Shown piece by piece: positions 29,301 through 44,300 of a DNA stretch of 64,000 nucleotides. This DNA comes from Epiperipatus broadwayi (lineage: Eukaryota; Onychophora; Udeonychophora; Euonychophora; Peripatidae). Made by a program: the position numbers and the translations under genes. Position 1 is the first letter of the stretch. Every line of letters starts with the position of its first letter. The notes under the pieces are model-generated. The model ran no database searches and was not told where the DNA came from. It saw only the letters and a list, made by a program, of their open reading frames with translations. The DNA lies in the NCBI GenBank assembly GCA_028023455.1, contig JAQFVV010012509.1, forward strand, positions 2,542,001 to 2,606,000, read 5' to 3'.

Positions 29301-32300
29301 ATTAAAAACAAAATACATGGATAAGAGAATAAATAAGTGTTACAGAGGTCATTGAAAGAATTAGGACTGATGTGATTGGACTGGATATATTGCTAGAAAA
29401 GATGAGAATAGATGAGCAGTTGAAATCTTAATCTGAATTCCAAGAGATTGTAAAATATCTAGAAAGACCACATGTGAAATGGATAGATGAAATAAGGAAG
29501 TATGCTGGGTGAGTGATGCGGAGAAGAGAGGTTAGAGATTAAAGAAGATAGACAATTACTCTGCCATGGATCAATAAAGGTTGAAAATCATGATGACACA
29601 CATATTTCATATATTTTTCTATTTACATATATTGCATATTAATAATTTACCATTTTATTATTAATTGCAATCATTACTTGTGTAAATAAACAAACAATAA
29701 CGTAATGCAATTGTATTTGATTACTTTCAAGGAGACTACTGGACAGTCAAAATTGCCAGATAAATTGAATAAAAAGCAAAAAAGTGGATTTTTAAAAAAG
29801 ATTTATTTAATATAAACAATTCAAAAATAATGAACAGAGTATTGACCATTTGAAATGTGATTAATATTTTTACAAAAAAAAAAAATTAACATTGTCCAGT
29901 TATTTTAATATCCATAAATCTAGATTGACATTGCTGGATGATATAAAAGATGGGAAGAATTATATGGAATTGAAAAACTGGATAATGAAGAGAATAGAGT
30001 CGAGAAATGGATGATTTGATTGCTCTCTGGACCTATCCATTGAACAGAATATAAGTGATTGATTGCTTGAAATTTAATACAAAACAGTATTGATATAATT
30101 AAACAATTAAAAATTTCATATCCACTATATTGTGTTCAAGAACTCCTAATAGATATTGTGTATAATACAAATGTCAGTGAGAATTCTATTTAAGGAATTT
30201 ATTCATAAATTAAAATTAAATATAATACTTTGAAGAAAAGTGTCATAAATTCATTATTCAACTAAAACAAATAGGTACATTAATGAAAAAAAAAAAGTTT
30301 TCAAATAAAAATAATTTATCTCAACACTAGCAATATAAATGAAAAACATTTCCTAAGCAATGATCTCTATAAATGACAACAGACTACATCAGATAGGTGT
30401 AAAATGAATAAATATACTCATTTCATTAGAAAACGTCTTTCAAATATTCAAACCTAATTTTAATATCATTTTCAAACATAACTGCTTTGATATTATCAAA
30501 GTTTGGCAAATAATCTTATTTAAGTATTACTATATTCATATATTTCATGTGCATACCACAATTTTTACACATTGTTAAAACAGACTATAAGCATTCCCCA
30601 AAAGACTACTTAAAATAAGTGTTGCATTGTGTGCTACGTTTGTTTAATGAACTAATTCTTTTGTGTAGGTATGCACATATGTTTTACGAAGCACTTTTTA
30701 TTAGAGCTATGATTATGGTGCTCATTACTGAAAGTGTATTCAACTCAATTGCTGAGTTGCACGTTTAGAAAAATTAATAATATATGAAAATTTTATAAAA
30801 TTTTTGACTTTAAAAGATATAATTCTTTTTTCTTTTTGAATAGAAATATTTTTGCTTTCATTCATACACAGATGTTGAGAAAATATTGTCTTTATAAATC
30901 TTCTACAAATAATTATTTTATTTATCAAAATAATAAATTTATTTTCTTTTATTTCATATATATAAAGTAATACAATACATATAATTTAATATTTTAATTA
31001 AATTAATTTGGTACTGTTATATTAGATAATGTGTCAGCCACTCGATGGCGTTGATACTATGCAAAAACATATAAATATGCCATTTACATGGCTGCCGCCA
31101 GCCTTATTTCTATGCAAAAACACAGAAAGAGGCCGTTTTGCATGCCGTTCTGGTGGCCAAAGATTAAATTAGCAGATGTGTATACAACTATTGGCCTTCT
31201 AATGCATAATTAATTAATACATATCTGGTTTGACATATATAATAAATTTAAATTGTCTAATTTATTTTCAAACGAGTTCCGCCTTACATAGCGGGGTGAA
31301 AGTAAAATTTGAAGAAAAAATTGTTTTGAACTTATTTTAATTTCTATTATCCAACATCTCATTTATATACATATATTATTCCACATCATCAACTAAATAA
31401 CAAATCAACAAACTTGTTGATTTTGTAGATACCCTAACATACATTAATATATAAGATATTATTTGTCATGGATGTGTTCTCGAGCAAATGCAAGCTGGTC
31501 GAAATCTTGCTTGGATGTATCTATTTCAAATTTTTCAAAGGTTCCACGTTGATTAGGAAAGCGTGGTGACAGGTTTACAATTGTTAGGAGGTAATAGTAG
31601 GTCAGATGACTTGCAAGCTAATTACTTTGACATGCATATTTGAAGAGTTGTGGCAGGTTGAAGGTAAAAAAACCTGTCAGTTCTTGAAAAAGTATATTAA
31701 AAAAAAAAGAATGTCAAGCTTGGTAAACAACATAATGCACAAGTACCTCATTTTTGCATTAGATCCATGCTCTATTCTCATTTTCCTCCAAAATCTGTAC
31801 TTTTCCATTCCCTTTAACTTTGCTTCTTCAATATTTCATGGATTCCTTTAAAATGATGTGCAATGTGATATGTATAGTGCTCAAATGGCTCAATAATAAA
31901 CAAACTTGGTTTTTATTAAGTTTCAACAAATACTTTAATTATTTTTATAATTATAGGGATAAAATCTTTGCTAGGCCAATAGCGATTTAATTTCACATCA
32001 GTTTTCATATTTTGTCGAATCGCCTTTTTCCACAAGTTTGATTTGCATGTCTTATTGCCTTTCATTTTATAAGGCAAATTTCTCTTTTTATCTGATAATT
32101 AAAACAGTTTTATTCATTTTGCTATATAGAATATTTTTCAGCAGCTATCTAATTCATAAACACTATAAAGATATCTATGGAAATTTCAACAAAACAAAAG
32201 ATTCATTAGTGGTTTTACTAAGTCCTTCAATTCAACCACTGTACGAAGAGATTGAGCATTCATGATTCAAGATTATATTTCTGGAAGTGAGAATCCCAGT

Positions 32301-35300
32301 GAGTATAAATGATAATAAATTTGAATGATGAGATTCTAATCACATCTAGGAAGACCAAAACCAATTGACTTTATTGTTTGATCTGGGAACAAAAAAATCT
32401 GTTTAGAACCATACAAGTTAAGCCAAATTTTTAAACCATAATTCTTAGTTTAATATAGGAAAAGAAGACCTTGATTTGAAGTTTGTTTTAGGCCACAAAA
32501 CTAAGATTGAAGTATTTTAAGTGATGTCTAATAAAGTTTATATATATAACAGTTGAGATTAAGACTCATAATACCATACAATAAATATTTAACAAGAATT
32601 AAGCAGCATTTATTTCCATGCCTCATTTATTAATATAAAGACAAATAAAACACTTTGGTTACAAAGAATGAATATTTAAATCAATTTTTCCAATATATCT
32701 AAAATATGGGTCAAATTGACTTTCTTATAATATTTAGCAATCCCAAGAGTTTTCTCAGCTTAAATATTGCCAACAACAATTCAAACAAATAAAAGTATGT
32801 AATAGAATCGCCCCAGTGCTTTAATATATATATAATATTGAAGATTAAGATTCATAACTCCATACAAAAAATACTCTCTAACCTAACATAAGTCTATATT
32901 TAACAAGAATAAAGGAGCTATTTACTCTCATGACTTATTTATTAATATAGAGGCTTGATTAAAACACTGGTTGTAAAGAATAAATATTTAAATCAGTTGT
33001 GTAATATATCTAAATATGTTTCAAATTCATTTTCTTTCAATAGTTGAAAATCTGGAGAGTTTTTTCAATTTAAATGTTGTCAATGTTTAAATAGAGAAAA
33101 CTCTTGGCTTGCCAATTATTGTAAGAAAATCAATTTGAAACATATTTAGATAAATTGTACAATCGATTTAAATATTGATTCTTTCTAATTGAAGTGTTTT
33201 AGTCAAGCCTCTATATTAATAATTGAGGCATAAGAATAAAAACTGCTTTATTCTTGTTAAATATTGACTTATATTAGGTTAGAGAATATTTTAAAATATT
33301 TATTGTGTGATGATAGGAGACTTAATCTTAAATGTTATATATTAAAGCACTGAAAGTATTCTATTATATATAAATGAGTGCATATATATATTTGTAATTC
33401 CAGAAGAGAAATTAAATAAAGAGCTAATTAATTAAAAAAAAATATGTTCCTGTAAAAAGAAGATATCTAATTAAGAAATTATAAATTGTTGATGTTTAAA
33501 AAACAAAAAGACTAAAGCAGAAAAAAATTGCTGGAGGACAGACAATAAGAGAAGCAGAGCTTGATCCAAGTGTGTCAGTGCAAAAAAAACAACAAAAAAC
33601 AAGCTAATTCCAATGAAGTTATATACTGCAGTGTTCCAAAGACAGTTAGGACTATAAACAGATCGGATTGTTTTAATTAATTTTTATACATATACGTATG
33701 GAAATATTTTACATAAGTAATTATGTTAACTATTGATATGTCAATAATTTTAATATAATATTTATATAGAAACCTAACATTTATAATTCTTTGGTTATGG
33801 TTTTAAATAAGTTATCAGTGTTTTATTCAATTTAAATCTTGATCCTTATAATTCTTAAGTATCCAATAACATGTCAGTAATTCTAATATAATATTTCTAT
33901 ATGAATGTAACAATTATAATTCTTTGGTTATGGTTTTAAATAAGTTATCATTGTTTCGTTCAATTTAAATTTTGATCCTTATAATTCTTAAGCATCGAAT
34001 AACCTAAACCATTCCCTTATTTGTAGAATCTGAATTAAAACTGGGATTTGTAAACAATATCCTATCTAAGATTTATATTGCTGACATTATTCAAATCACA
34101 GGTGAAGATTGCTCAAGTATTTCATTTTACAAAATCAAGTCTAATATATTATTCAGAGGTTTATTATTCTAGGACTTTATTCTGGACAATCATTTCATAA
34201 TTAAAGAATAAGGTTTTGCTATCATAAAACAAGTTGAGCATTGATATGCTTATAATTGTAGATAAATATGCACATTTGCATTTATCTACAACAATCTTTT
34301 AATCTTGTGTTCAGTTACACAAAATTAACCCCAATCCCACAATATAAAAATATATTTAAAATAAAAATGGCACCTAGAAATTTGAAAATATTATGTATAA
34401 TTTAAAAATATATATTTATGGCTACAATCCCAGAATTGAATCCATAAATCCAGTATGAAAATTTTATATATTGTTTATACGAGTGGGGCCCCCAAATAAC
34501 TGGAATCTTTCTTTGGTTTGTGTGCCTGTTATAGGATATACTTCTTCTGCTACATACTTTTTGCAAGAACTCTTCAGCATCAATCTGTCAAATGACATTG
34601 CCATGTGAAATCGAGGAACCATGTAGCATATTTTTTTGTAAAGTGCGTTTTGCGTATTTGTCAATTTTTTTTATAATGGCTGAAAATAATACTAATTTTA
34701 TTTTTTGACACAAATGATATTTTTCTCTCTTATTTAGTTCGTAATGGTCAGGCATTTTATCTACAAGTTCTGAAGCATTTATGGGATGGGGTAAAAATGT
34801 AAATATTCTGCTTTGGGGCAAAAAAAATGAGGCAAGCTTCATCATCTCTCAAAGCCTTGAGGTCTCAAATCTTGTTTCATGAAATTTTTTTTTTAATCTC
34901 TAGAATAAAACAACGTTTCAATTTTTTTTTTTTTCAGATTTAAAAATGGTGAGGAAAACTGTCAGAGACGTTAAAAGACTCCACTTTGTAAATATTTCTG
35001 GACTACTTTGAAAAATAAAAAACACATTTAGACCAGTATATTGCATCAAATGGGATAGTAATTTGAAAAAGATTAAACACTGTTTTATTATAAAATTCCG
35101 GTTATTTTTGGGCTTCCCCTCGTATACATATAAACACCAGAAATAAACTTATTGATCTTTATAATGTCAAACTTTAAATATATTGTGAACCTACCAACTA
35201 TTATAAAATAAATAATTTGAGCCTTTTATCTATTAAAAAACAAATGATCCATGACCATTAGATAACATAAATTGGTAGTTAAGTTCAATTTTGGTACTAT

Positions 35301-38300
35301 AATAATAAATAATCGAATAGTTTAGTGCTCAAAAGTTAATAAGAAGTCAGAGAATCAGAAATGGCAGACCTAGTTCATGACCCATGTAACTTAAGCTCTA
35401 ATTTGTCACTAAATCAAACCACACAGAGTTTAGCGCTATAAAAAATAGGTAACAATACTTTTGTTGTTTATTACAAAATGTCATATGCTTTACAAATTTA
35501 ATGCACGTATATATGTTAACATATATTTCAATTTCATCTATATATACAGTTGCTTGTTATTAAAAACAACAATATATCAATGTTTAGGTCGAATCACACC
35601 TGCCACAATCCGTGTAATGGAGGTCTCTCAAGTGGTTGTTACAGAGAAGCTAAAAACAAAAAACTGTAACAACTATCATTCATATTAGCAACAAGCGACC
35701 ATATAACAATATAAATCCAAATATATAATTACGTCTTTTACTTGTGTAAATCTTTATTTTAATATGTATAATGTATAAATTTTTTAATTAAATTTTACAG
35801 TCATGATTAATAACAATAATGTTAAAACAACAACATATTTTATGCAAATAAATAAGATAATTATAAATATTTGCTTACAGGAGTTTATACAAATCTGAAC
35901 AAAATATGAGCAAATCAATACAATAACAGTAAATTTTTTTTTTACTTGGATTTCATATAACTTTTTAAAATGAAATCACATTTTTGATTTATTGCCAAAG
36001 CTGCTTGCAAAAAGACAGTGAAACAAATATCCCTCACCAGAGAAACCAGACCAGTGATAATATGTAGATATAATGTGCAATTTAAAGACAGATTAATTAT
36101 GAAAACAGATATTAAAGAGCAATGTTAAATAAAGCAGAGCCTGTAAGTACGTACTGTGTATACCTCCTTCGAACAGATTTACAGCGGCAACTACTACAAA
36201 CTCGCATGTCAGGAGTGACAGATTCTTCATTCAAGCCGTACAGATCACAATTGCTTTTGCTTAATGGACGACTCTGACCATAATGTTCTAATTCAGTTTT
36301 GCATACAGCACATGGATGGGCACCTCCAGTTTCCCCTAAAAAAATATATTTTTGTTAGGTATTAAAATGACTTTTAATGATGTATGTTTATAAACAAATA
36401 TTTTTTAAAATTTATCCCCTAGCACATATTATGCAATTCAGCAATATATAAGTCTTCATTATTTTTAATGATTCTAACCAGTATTTTTCAGCAATAAATC
36501 TAAAATACTAGAAAAAGACACATTAATATATGAGCAAACAACTATCAATCCTAACTAAATATAGGTTTATTATATCTTACTGACTAGTAAAATTGCTAGA
36601 TTCAGACTAAAAATTCCAGGAATGACTGATTCTGAGGTGAGTAATATAAAAAAAAAAAAACTCGATTCAGTCTGATTGAAAGTATTAAATAAACAACCAG
36701 CACCGGTGTGTTTCATCGTCACATGATCTCCCGTGCATTTGCAGCAAATTTACCATACACATATATACATGCAATACAAATTTAATTTATCACAGCATAT
36801 TTTTTAGTATAGACCAATTCGTAACAATCAACTTTCAATAAATAACAAAATGAATATTAATGGTTATTTTAAGATAGAAATATTGCATTTACGGGGATGC
36901 CTGTTTGATTTAAATACTTTCTAAGAGTTTTTGTTATAATTTTTCTAATGTCAATATTCTGATATTGAAAATACAGTATTATCTATGTTAATTGTAAAAT
37001 TCCAGAATATAAAAATACATATGTGTGTCATAGTGAAGGTTTTCTTGCTTTTAACTTGGAATGATTACAATCAGAATCATATACTGCTATAAATTTTTAA
37101 ATGACTTAATTTCATGTAATTTTTTTAAGTAAAGAGGTATCCATCTCAGTACCTTTTAAAATATGATTCTATTGTACAAAAATCAAATTAATTTGAATTT
37201 AGCTTGGCTAATTTAAATTTTATACCCCTCCCCCCATCTTTCTATTTAGCAGTATCCCACATTGGTTGTGGTCTAGCCAGTTGTAAATTTAAATCATCTA
37301 TTACAAAAAATTGACACCTTTTCCCTTTACTTTTTAAAACATTTTATTGTAACTTATGCCAACAATAATAAGCAAATTTACATCATTATAATAGCTGATT
37401 GTAAGAAAGTAATCAATTGATTAACTGAATCCATCTTATTTCTTTATTTTTGTGATATTTTATGGCTATATGTTTCAAATTTTTTTATACAAACAATTTA
37501 ATATTTCTTATAAATGATGCTTAAAAATCAAAAAAATCAAATTTGAAACATTAATTATATAAAACAAATACATATCTTAGGAGCAGTATGAGATACCGCT
37601 TTCCTATACAGTGTTGTAGCCATTGCTGGTTAAAAAATAAATTGAAATAGGTTTTGGAAAAAGGACACATCACCTTTGTCTGAGGAAGAGGAATGAGACT
37701 TTATTGAACTTCTGTGAACATTTTTTTTTTGTCTGTGGCTAAGACTTCATAAAAGTTTGTCTAAACAAAATTCTTCCTGTCATTTTAATTTCACACACAC
37801 ACACATATAAATGCATACACAAAAGAAACATGAAAAAATATTTTTCAAGTTATCACATATTTTTCAATATACATATAATATTATAAACAGAAAGTGACAA
37901 AAAGTCCTTGAAACCATGTAAATATTATATCATTTTTAATGTTTTACAATAAAATGCAAGAAAAGTTTTTTTATTACTACAAATTCAGGAGATAAAAAAC
38001 AAATGGTTTCAGTATAGTAGTACAATTGCCAAAATATAGGAAAATAATGGTTCTTTTAAGATAGCACATTCCTAGCTATACAATTTCAAGAAGTGATGAC
38101 TGCCGTGTTTACTAGATCTAAAAGTGTCAGATTGCTTTTTTTCTGTGGGGCTATTTGAAAGAAATCTACACACACACACACACGCACAAACCCTATGAAT
38201 ATTAGATTAACTGAAAACAAACATTAAAAATACAAAAGTACTTATATAACTGCTGAAACTTTGGAAAAATGAAGGGGAAAAAACGAACATTTAGGCTATC

Positions 38301-41300
38301 AAAAATAAGATAAAATTTTGTTTACAATGCAACCATTGGATAATGCAAATGTAAAATGTTCCTATCTATTTCAGTAAAGTTGTTTGAATTTTCTAATTTA
38401 ATATCAATAATCATTAATTTTCATAAAAAAAAAAGATTGATTTTGTTTTTAAAAGGAGAGGGAATACGATTATTTAATCTTTAACCAATTCTACATGCCT
38501 ACTTTAAAAAAAAAAAAGGACTCTTTTATTTATTAAAAAATAAGTTTTAACTTTTTTAAGAAAATACAGTACTAATTTTATTAATTATAAAAATGCTAAT
38601 TATAGTTTATTTTTTAGTTAATTATTCTTGCTAGCATTTTAAAGTACTTAATTTTTAATAAAATAATATCATAGTGGTGAATACAAGATTTATATATAAA
38701 TATGTTGAATACCTGTATCATATAATGTGTATGTCAAAAATACGTATGACATATGGCTCACAATTACCCATGAATTTTGATATTTGCGCTAAGAGCTGAA
38801 ACCAAATGTTACAAATAAGCGGGATCATAATATTTAAAATTATTACATAAGATAAATTTAAAATCATTAAAAAAATATATATATATCAATATTTGCTGCA
38901 AACTTTTAAATAATAATTTTTAAATATATGCACTTTTCAAGTTAATTCATTAACAAATATTTGTATTTAATTGAATTTTTTTAAAAAAAAGATATTTATA
39001 AATACTCTTATTTATCAATCCAATTTTTTCCCTTCTCATTATTATTGGTGTTGTATATATTAGGAAATTTCAAATACTTTTATTCGCTTTTCTCTCTACA
39101 TATTTTTAATGCTCTAAAAGCAAAGTTTTCACATTTACTAATATGTTTCTGTGTTTCTTGTTAGTCAAGTGATTTTTTTCACCCCCTTTTTTAATTTATT
39201 TATTTAAAAATATTTTATTACACTAATTTTTCATTTCATTTCATATTAAACAATGGTTTCCCAATACTTTTTAATATTTATATATTTTATTCAATCAGCT
39301 TTTATTTCTAATAGTAATTTTGCAGCATATCTAAATCAATTTCAATTGCATAAATACATTATCAATTCTTATTTTTTCTTTCTTTAATTAAAAAAACAAC
39401 AAAACCCTAATACTTCAGTCATTTTTTGCTTTCGCTTTCACCTACACTTTTCCAAAGTGAAGAATTATAATGCATTCTTATTAGAGATCTCTTACTTGGT
39501 ATCTTCTTAATAGATGAAAAAACATTTGTAAACTGTTTTTGAGTGATTGTTGATTAACTAATACATTTCTATGTTAAACAAGAATAACTTTTGATGTAGG
39601 AATATTGTGTAATTAACAAATGGTAATACATTTAATTCCGATCAATGAAGTTTACCAATTGAAAGCTGTTGTTTATGCATCTAGCAATCATCTTTAATTC
39701 CACTTTACTATTCAAACTAAAAGCTGAAATTTAAAACATTCTAAAGTTTAGAATTCAAGTCAACCTGTTAGAACAGTAAAACAGATCTGATATTGAATCG
39801 GTAACTATATATTTTTATATTTTAACTTACTTAATATTCTAAAACTGCCTACTGTAAGCATGAATGATCAATGATTAGTAGATGCAATAAATTTACAGTC
39901 CATCTTTTAAGCCATTTGCTTTTATTAATGAGACTTGTAATTCAAAGATGGAAGTAATGCAATTACACATTTAAAGACATCATTAACTTCATTTTACTAT
40001 ATATAACTGCTTAAGCAGATTGGTTTGAGTTCAAAACCTTAGAATGTTTTGAATTTCAGATTTTTAGCTTAAATAAAAAAATGAAGTTAAAGGTGTTTTT
40101 TAGATGCATAAAATTGCAATCCTTTCAAGTCTCAGTGATAAAGCCAAAAATCAATCTGGGGATGAGGATTTAAATATACTACTATCTGATAAGAAGTTAT
40201 AGAAAGCTGCTATTGTTTTGTCATATATTCTGAAAGCTAAAAAATCAAATGATTTGTTATTATAAACATTCATGTACTACGAAGATCCCTTATTCAGGTT
40301 TTTCCTTCATTCACTAAAAATCAAGAAATTTAAAGATTTTCACTTTTCTTAGTTTATGATTAGTCAAATAATGAATGAAAAGATTAAAAGGAACATACAC
40401 TCTTAAAATAATTTAAAATATCAACATAATGTCTCTCAAGTACATATTAGCATAATGGAGAGGTTGAATAAGTTCTCCACTTCTGTGAAAAGTATACAAA
40501 AGTCTGTACATCAAAGTATTTCTAAAAATTTATAATAACCAATTTATTTTGATCATAAGAAATCCCCTATTATTGAGGATTTCTGCATGGTGTTCTTTAA
40601 AAACTGCTTTCATTTTATATAAATATTTTAATTTTTTATTTTATTTCTAATTTTGCTTAAAATTTTGCTACCCCCCCCCCCCAATGACTATTTCCAAAAT
40701 ATTAATTTTTAGGATCAAACAATATTTTTTATCAATTGCATTCTTATTTTTAATAAAAATAATAATTTGATAATTAATATGTGATTATTTACAATCGTAA
40801 TAAACAGTTGCTAATACCAGTCTATCAATACAAAATTGTTTATTGTAAGCTTATCTTTTCAAAAGACACTTGCAGATATTAACACAAAAAAACCTGTATT
40901 CTCAAAATCATCAGAAACAAACTAAAAGTTAGTGAAGTTGTCACTCATTACTTGCAATATAACTAGGAATATAATAATTTTAAAATAATGTTTTTGCCCT
41001 AAGTATAAGTGACAAACTAGGAATCAATTTTTATGATATACACATAATTAAAAATAATTTATTTTTGTCGAGAGAATTATTCATCTTTTATCTACTTCAA
41101 GATGTTTATTTATATTTATTATTTAAGTGAATTTAAAAATACATATATATAAGCAACAAATATTACAAATTATAAAATTATCATAGAAAAGCCTTTTTCG
41201 GCAAATTATGTTTTTTGCCCTTTTCAATATGTCTCCACGATTTAAAGCACGTACAGCGACATCTATATCAATACATGAGAGAAGACAGATAAATAAATGG

Positions 41301-44300
41301 ACATCTGACATGATCTGTTATGTGATTTTTTTTTTTCCTAAATTCTACTACAAAATTATTCTGTTATATATATTGAATGGATATATATATCCACATATAT
41401 TAATTAATTAACTATCCATTCTTTATCCATTAACTACTTATTATTTAACTTAATGGATGTTTTGTATATATTCATACAGTTGTTTTTATTACAAAACATC
41501 CATTAAGTTAAATAATAAGTGATTAATGGATAAAGAATGGATAGTTAATTAATTAATATATGTGGATATATATCCATTCAATATATTGACAGAATAATTT
41601 TGTAGTAGAATTTAGGCAAAAAAAAAAAAAAAAAATCACATAACAGATCACGTCAGATGTCCATTTGTTTATCTGTCTTCTCTCATGTATTGATATAGAT
41701 GTCACTGTACGTGCTTTAAATCGTGGAGACATATTGAAAAGGGCAAAAAACATAATTTTCCGAAAAAGGTTTTTCTATGATAATTTTATAATTTGTAATA
41801 TTTGTTGCATATATATATGTATTTTTAAACATATTTGACTATTGTATACTTGAAGTGCAACATAAAAAAGAATTGGTTTTAATTCCGATTCTTCTTCTGT
41901 ATAGTATTTAAGTGAAATATTATAAAAATTAAAATTATTAATATCAAATTGTCTTTTAAGACATTTTTTAAAAATAAAGGCAAAAAAAATTTTAATAACA
42001 TATTACATTAAGCAAACACTTTTTTTATAAATAAAAATAAGCGATGATTTCTGCATTATAACACATAAATAATTTATATAAAAGTTTAACTAATAATAAA
42101 AATAATTTCTAGCGATATAAGCTTGTGTACATGAGTAGGGTGAAATAGAAGTATAATAAAAGTAAACGTAGGCAAGTTTATATCAATTAATAAATATATT
42201 TAATCTTCCAAAAAGTTTAATGTTATATATGATTTTAAAAATTAATATAATTTCTATTTGAATAAAAATTATTAAAGAGCGTTTGAACATTTATGAAATG
42301 ATTGTTGTTTAAAATAAGTTATGATTGAAAAATATGGTGTTCATAATAAAATTTATATAATTCATATAGATAAATAAACAAGAGTAGGAATGTTAGAGAT
42401 GATTTAAATGACTTAACTTAATTGATGTCTTTAGGTCAAAATGCACATTAAAAGTTATTTGCATATTTTTTCCAATGTTCTACAATTATGTTTTCTCCTA
42501 ATAAATAATTTCTAATTACAATTCACTGCTTAAATTAGTACAATTATTATAAAAAATATATTTGAAAAAAAAAATCATAGATAGTAACTAACTGTTAGAC
42601 ATGGTAATTGTGTCAGTTCTAACATGCAGTTTAATTAGTAAAAGTATGGAGTTTAAAAATTACAGTAATAATAAATGATCATATCTGTATAATAGACCAT
42701 ATTATTATTAAAAAATTAAAGATACCTTGATTTTCTAAGTTATTTGTTGTTTCTTCATTAGCAGGCAAAGATTCCTTACATTCTTCTTGATTTTCTTTGT
42801 CAGTTTTGCTATAAAAAAACATACACACAATTATTTGTCTCCAACATAAAAAAATTCAAAATGTATCCTATACAACATAGATGTAAATAATCAATCTTTC
42901 ACACAATCTATTGTGTGAATATTTATATAACTACAAGCAGTTTGTGTCAATAAGTTATCAACAATTTTCACAAATTATTACATCATATTCCTATCATTGA
43001 CACAATAAACTACATCAAATTATTTCCAAAAATAAATGGAATCACAAAAAAAAAAAAAAAAAAAGACTAATATGAAAATTGCAAAAATAAGATATTTATA
43101 ATAAATAAAATGCAATTAATAACTTACATAAAAAATTAATATATTTTTTACTATTGGCAATCAATTTAAATTAAAACATTTTTTTTTATCCTTGTAGTTC
43201 AAAATTTATAACAAGCTTTGAAGAAGTGTATGGGAAATCTAAATGATTTGATTGGTTACAAATATTTATCGGGAACATATTCTTTATAATGTTATACTTC
43301 TGAAAACGGGTGGATGATGAGGATATTAATTATGCCCATCTATTACGAGATATGAAAGGTGAAATATTGTTAGATTAAATACCATATAATTTGTTGCAAA
43401 GTTTGTGTGGATATTCAGGTATTTCAAATCTCTAGCTCACTTGACAAACCAGGATTACTGCAAAAATTACTGTATTAGTGAGAAAGAGTGGTCTGGGAAA
43501 TTTTACAGTGAGTAATAATAGCTCAAGATTTATAACATTTCGGAGAAGATTGTCACAAATTTGAAAAATTTGACCAGTTACAAATATTTTTAGGTGCATT
43601 AATCAATAATAACATCAGTGACGAAGCATGATTTTTTTAACAATGGAAGCACACTTCTTTTTTTTTTTATAATGTTTTTATTTCACTTGCTACAATTTTT
43701 ATATAATAGCACCTAATATATATATATATTACACACATCTAGAAAAATCTGAAACTCTCTTATCTGAAAATCAGAGGATATATGATCAATATTTTTTTAT
43801 CTTCCAAATTCTTTTAACTTAAAAGTTTTGACTGTAAATTGGGTCTTAGCATTGTTTGAACTTCATAATCAGCAGGAATGAGTTGGTCGAGTTCATTCCA
43901 TTTCCTATGTATATAAAAACAATTCAACAGTTTCTAAAAAAAAAATTGAAAGTGAATTTTTTAAATTGAATTTTAATTAAAGGTTTTAAAAGTTTTGGTG
44001 AATTTTTCTATGGAAGCATTCATTCCGTTCAATACATGGACGCTTCATTCCTGAATGACATATATATATAAATTTAGCTAAATAATATGAGCAAATAAAT
44101 ATATACACGATAATCCTTAAAATTTTTCTTTATAAAAATTAATAAGTTGACCTAATTTTTCTAATTACATAAAAACACTTTTTTTAAACTTCTCAATCCA
44201 GAAGTGAATCAGTTAACTTTTGCTCACCGATTATAAGGCCAAAGTTAGTGGATATACATTTTTAAACTAATACAGTTTCCAGTTGATACTTAACTTATCA

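Larger units (their letters stand above)
27043..36163. other. NCoR intron, 9.1 kb
   Basis: Holds the truncated RTE (27723-29605), the fold-back group (32540-33351), the tandem repeat (33738) and the mariner-like remnant (34476-35126). A G+C-richer island at 31030-31180 and 31480-31680 is unclassified. 29610-30940 and 35130-36160 show nothing. Confidence 0.85.

Noticed and set aside
33738-34003. CRISPR-like direct repeats
   Set aside because: Only two long adjacent units without spacers in a eukaryotic intron: a simple tandem duplication.
41208-41753. Two small genes with identical starts ([11 protein letters not shown])
   Set aside because: They are the two arms of one palindrome; no known motif and no reason to think they are translated.
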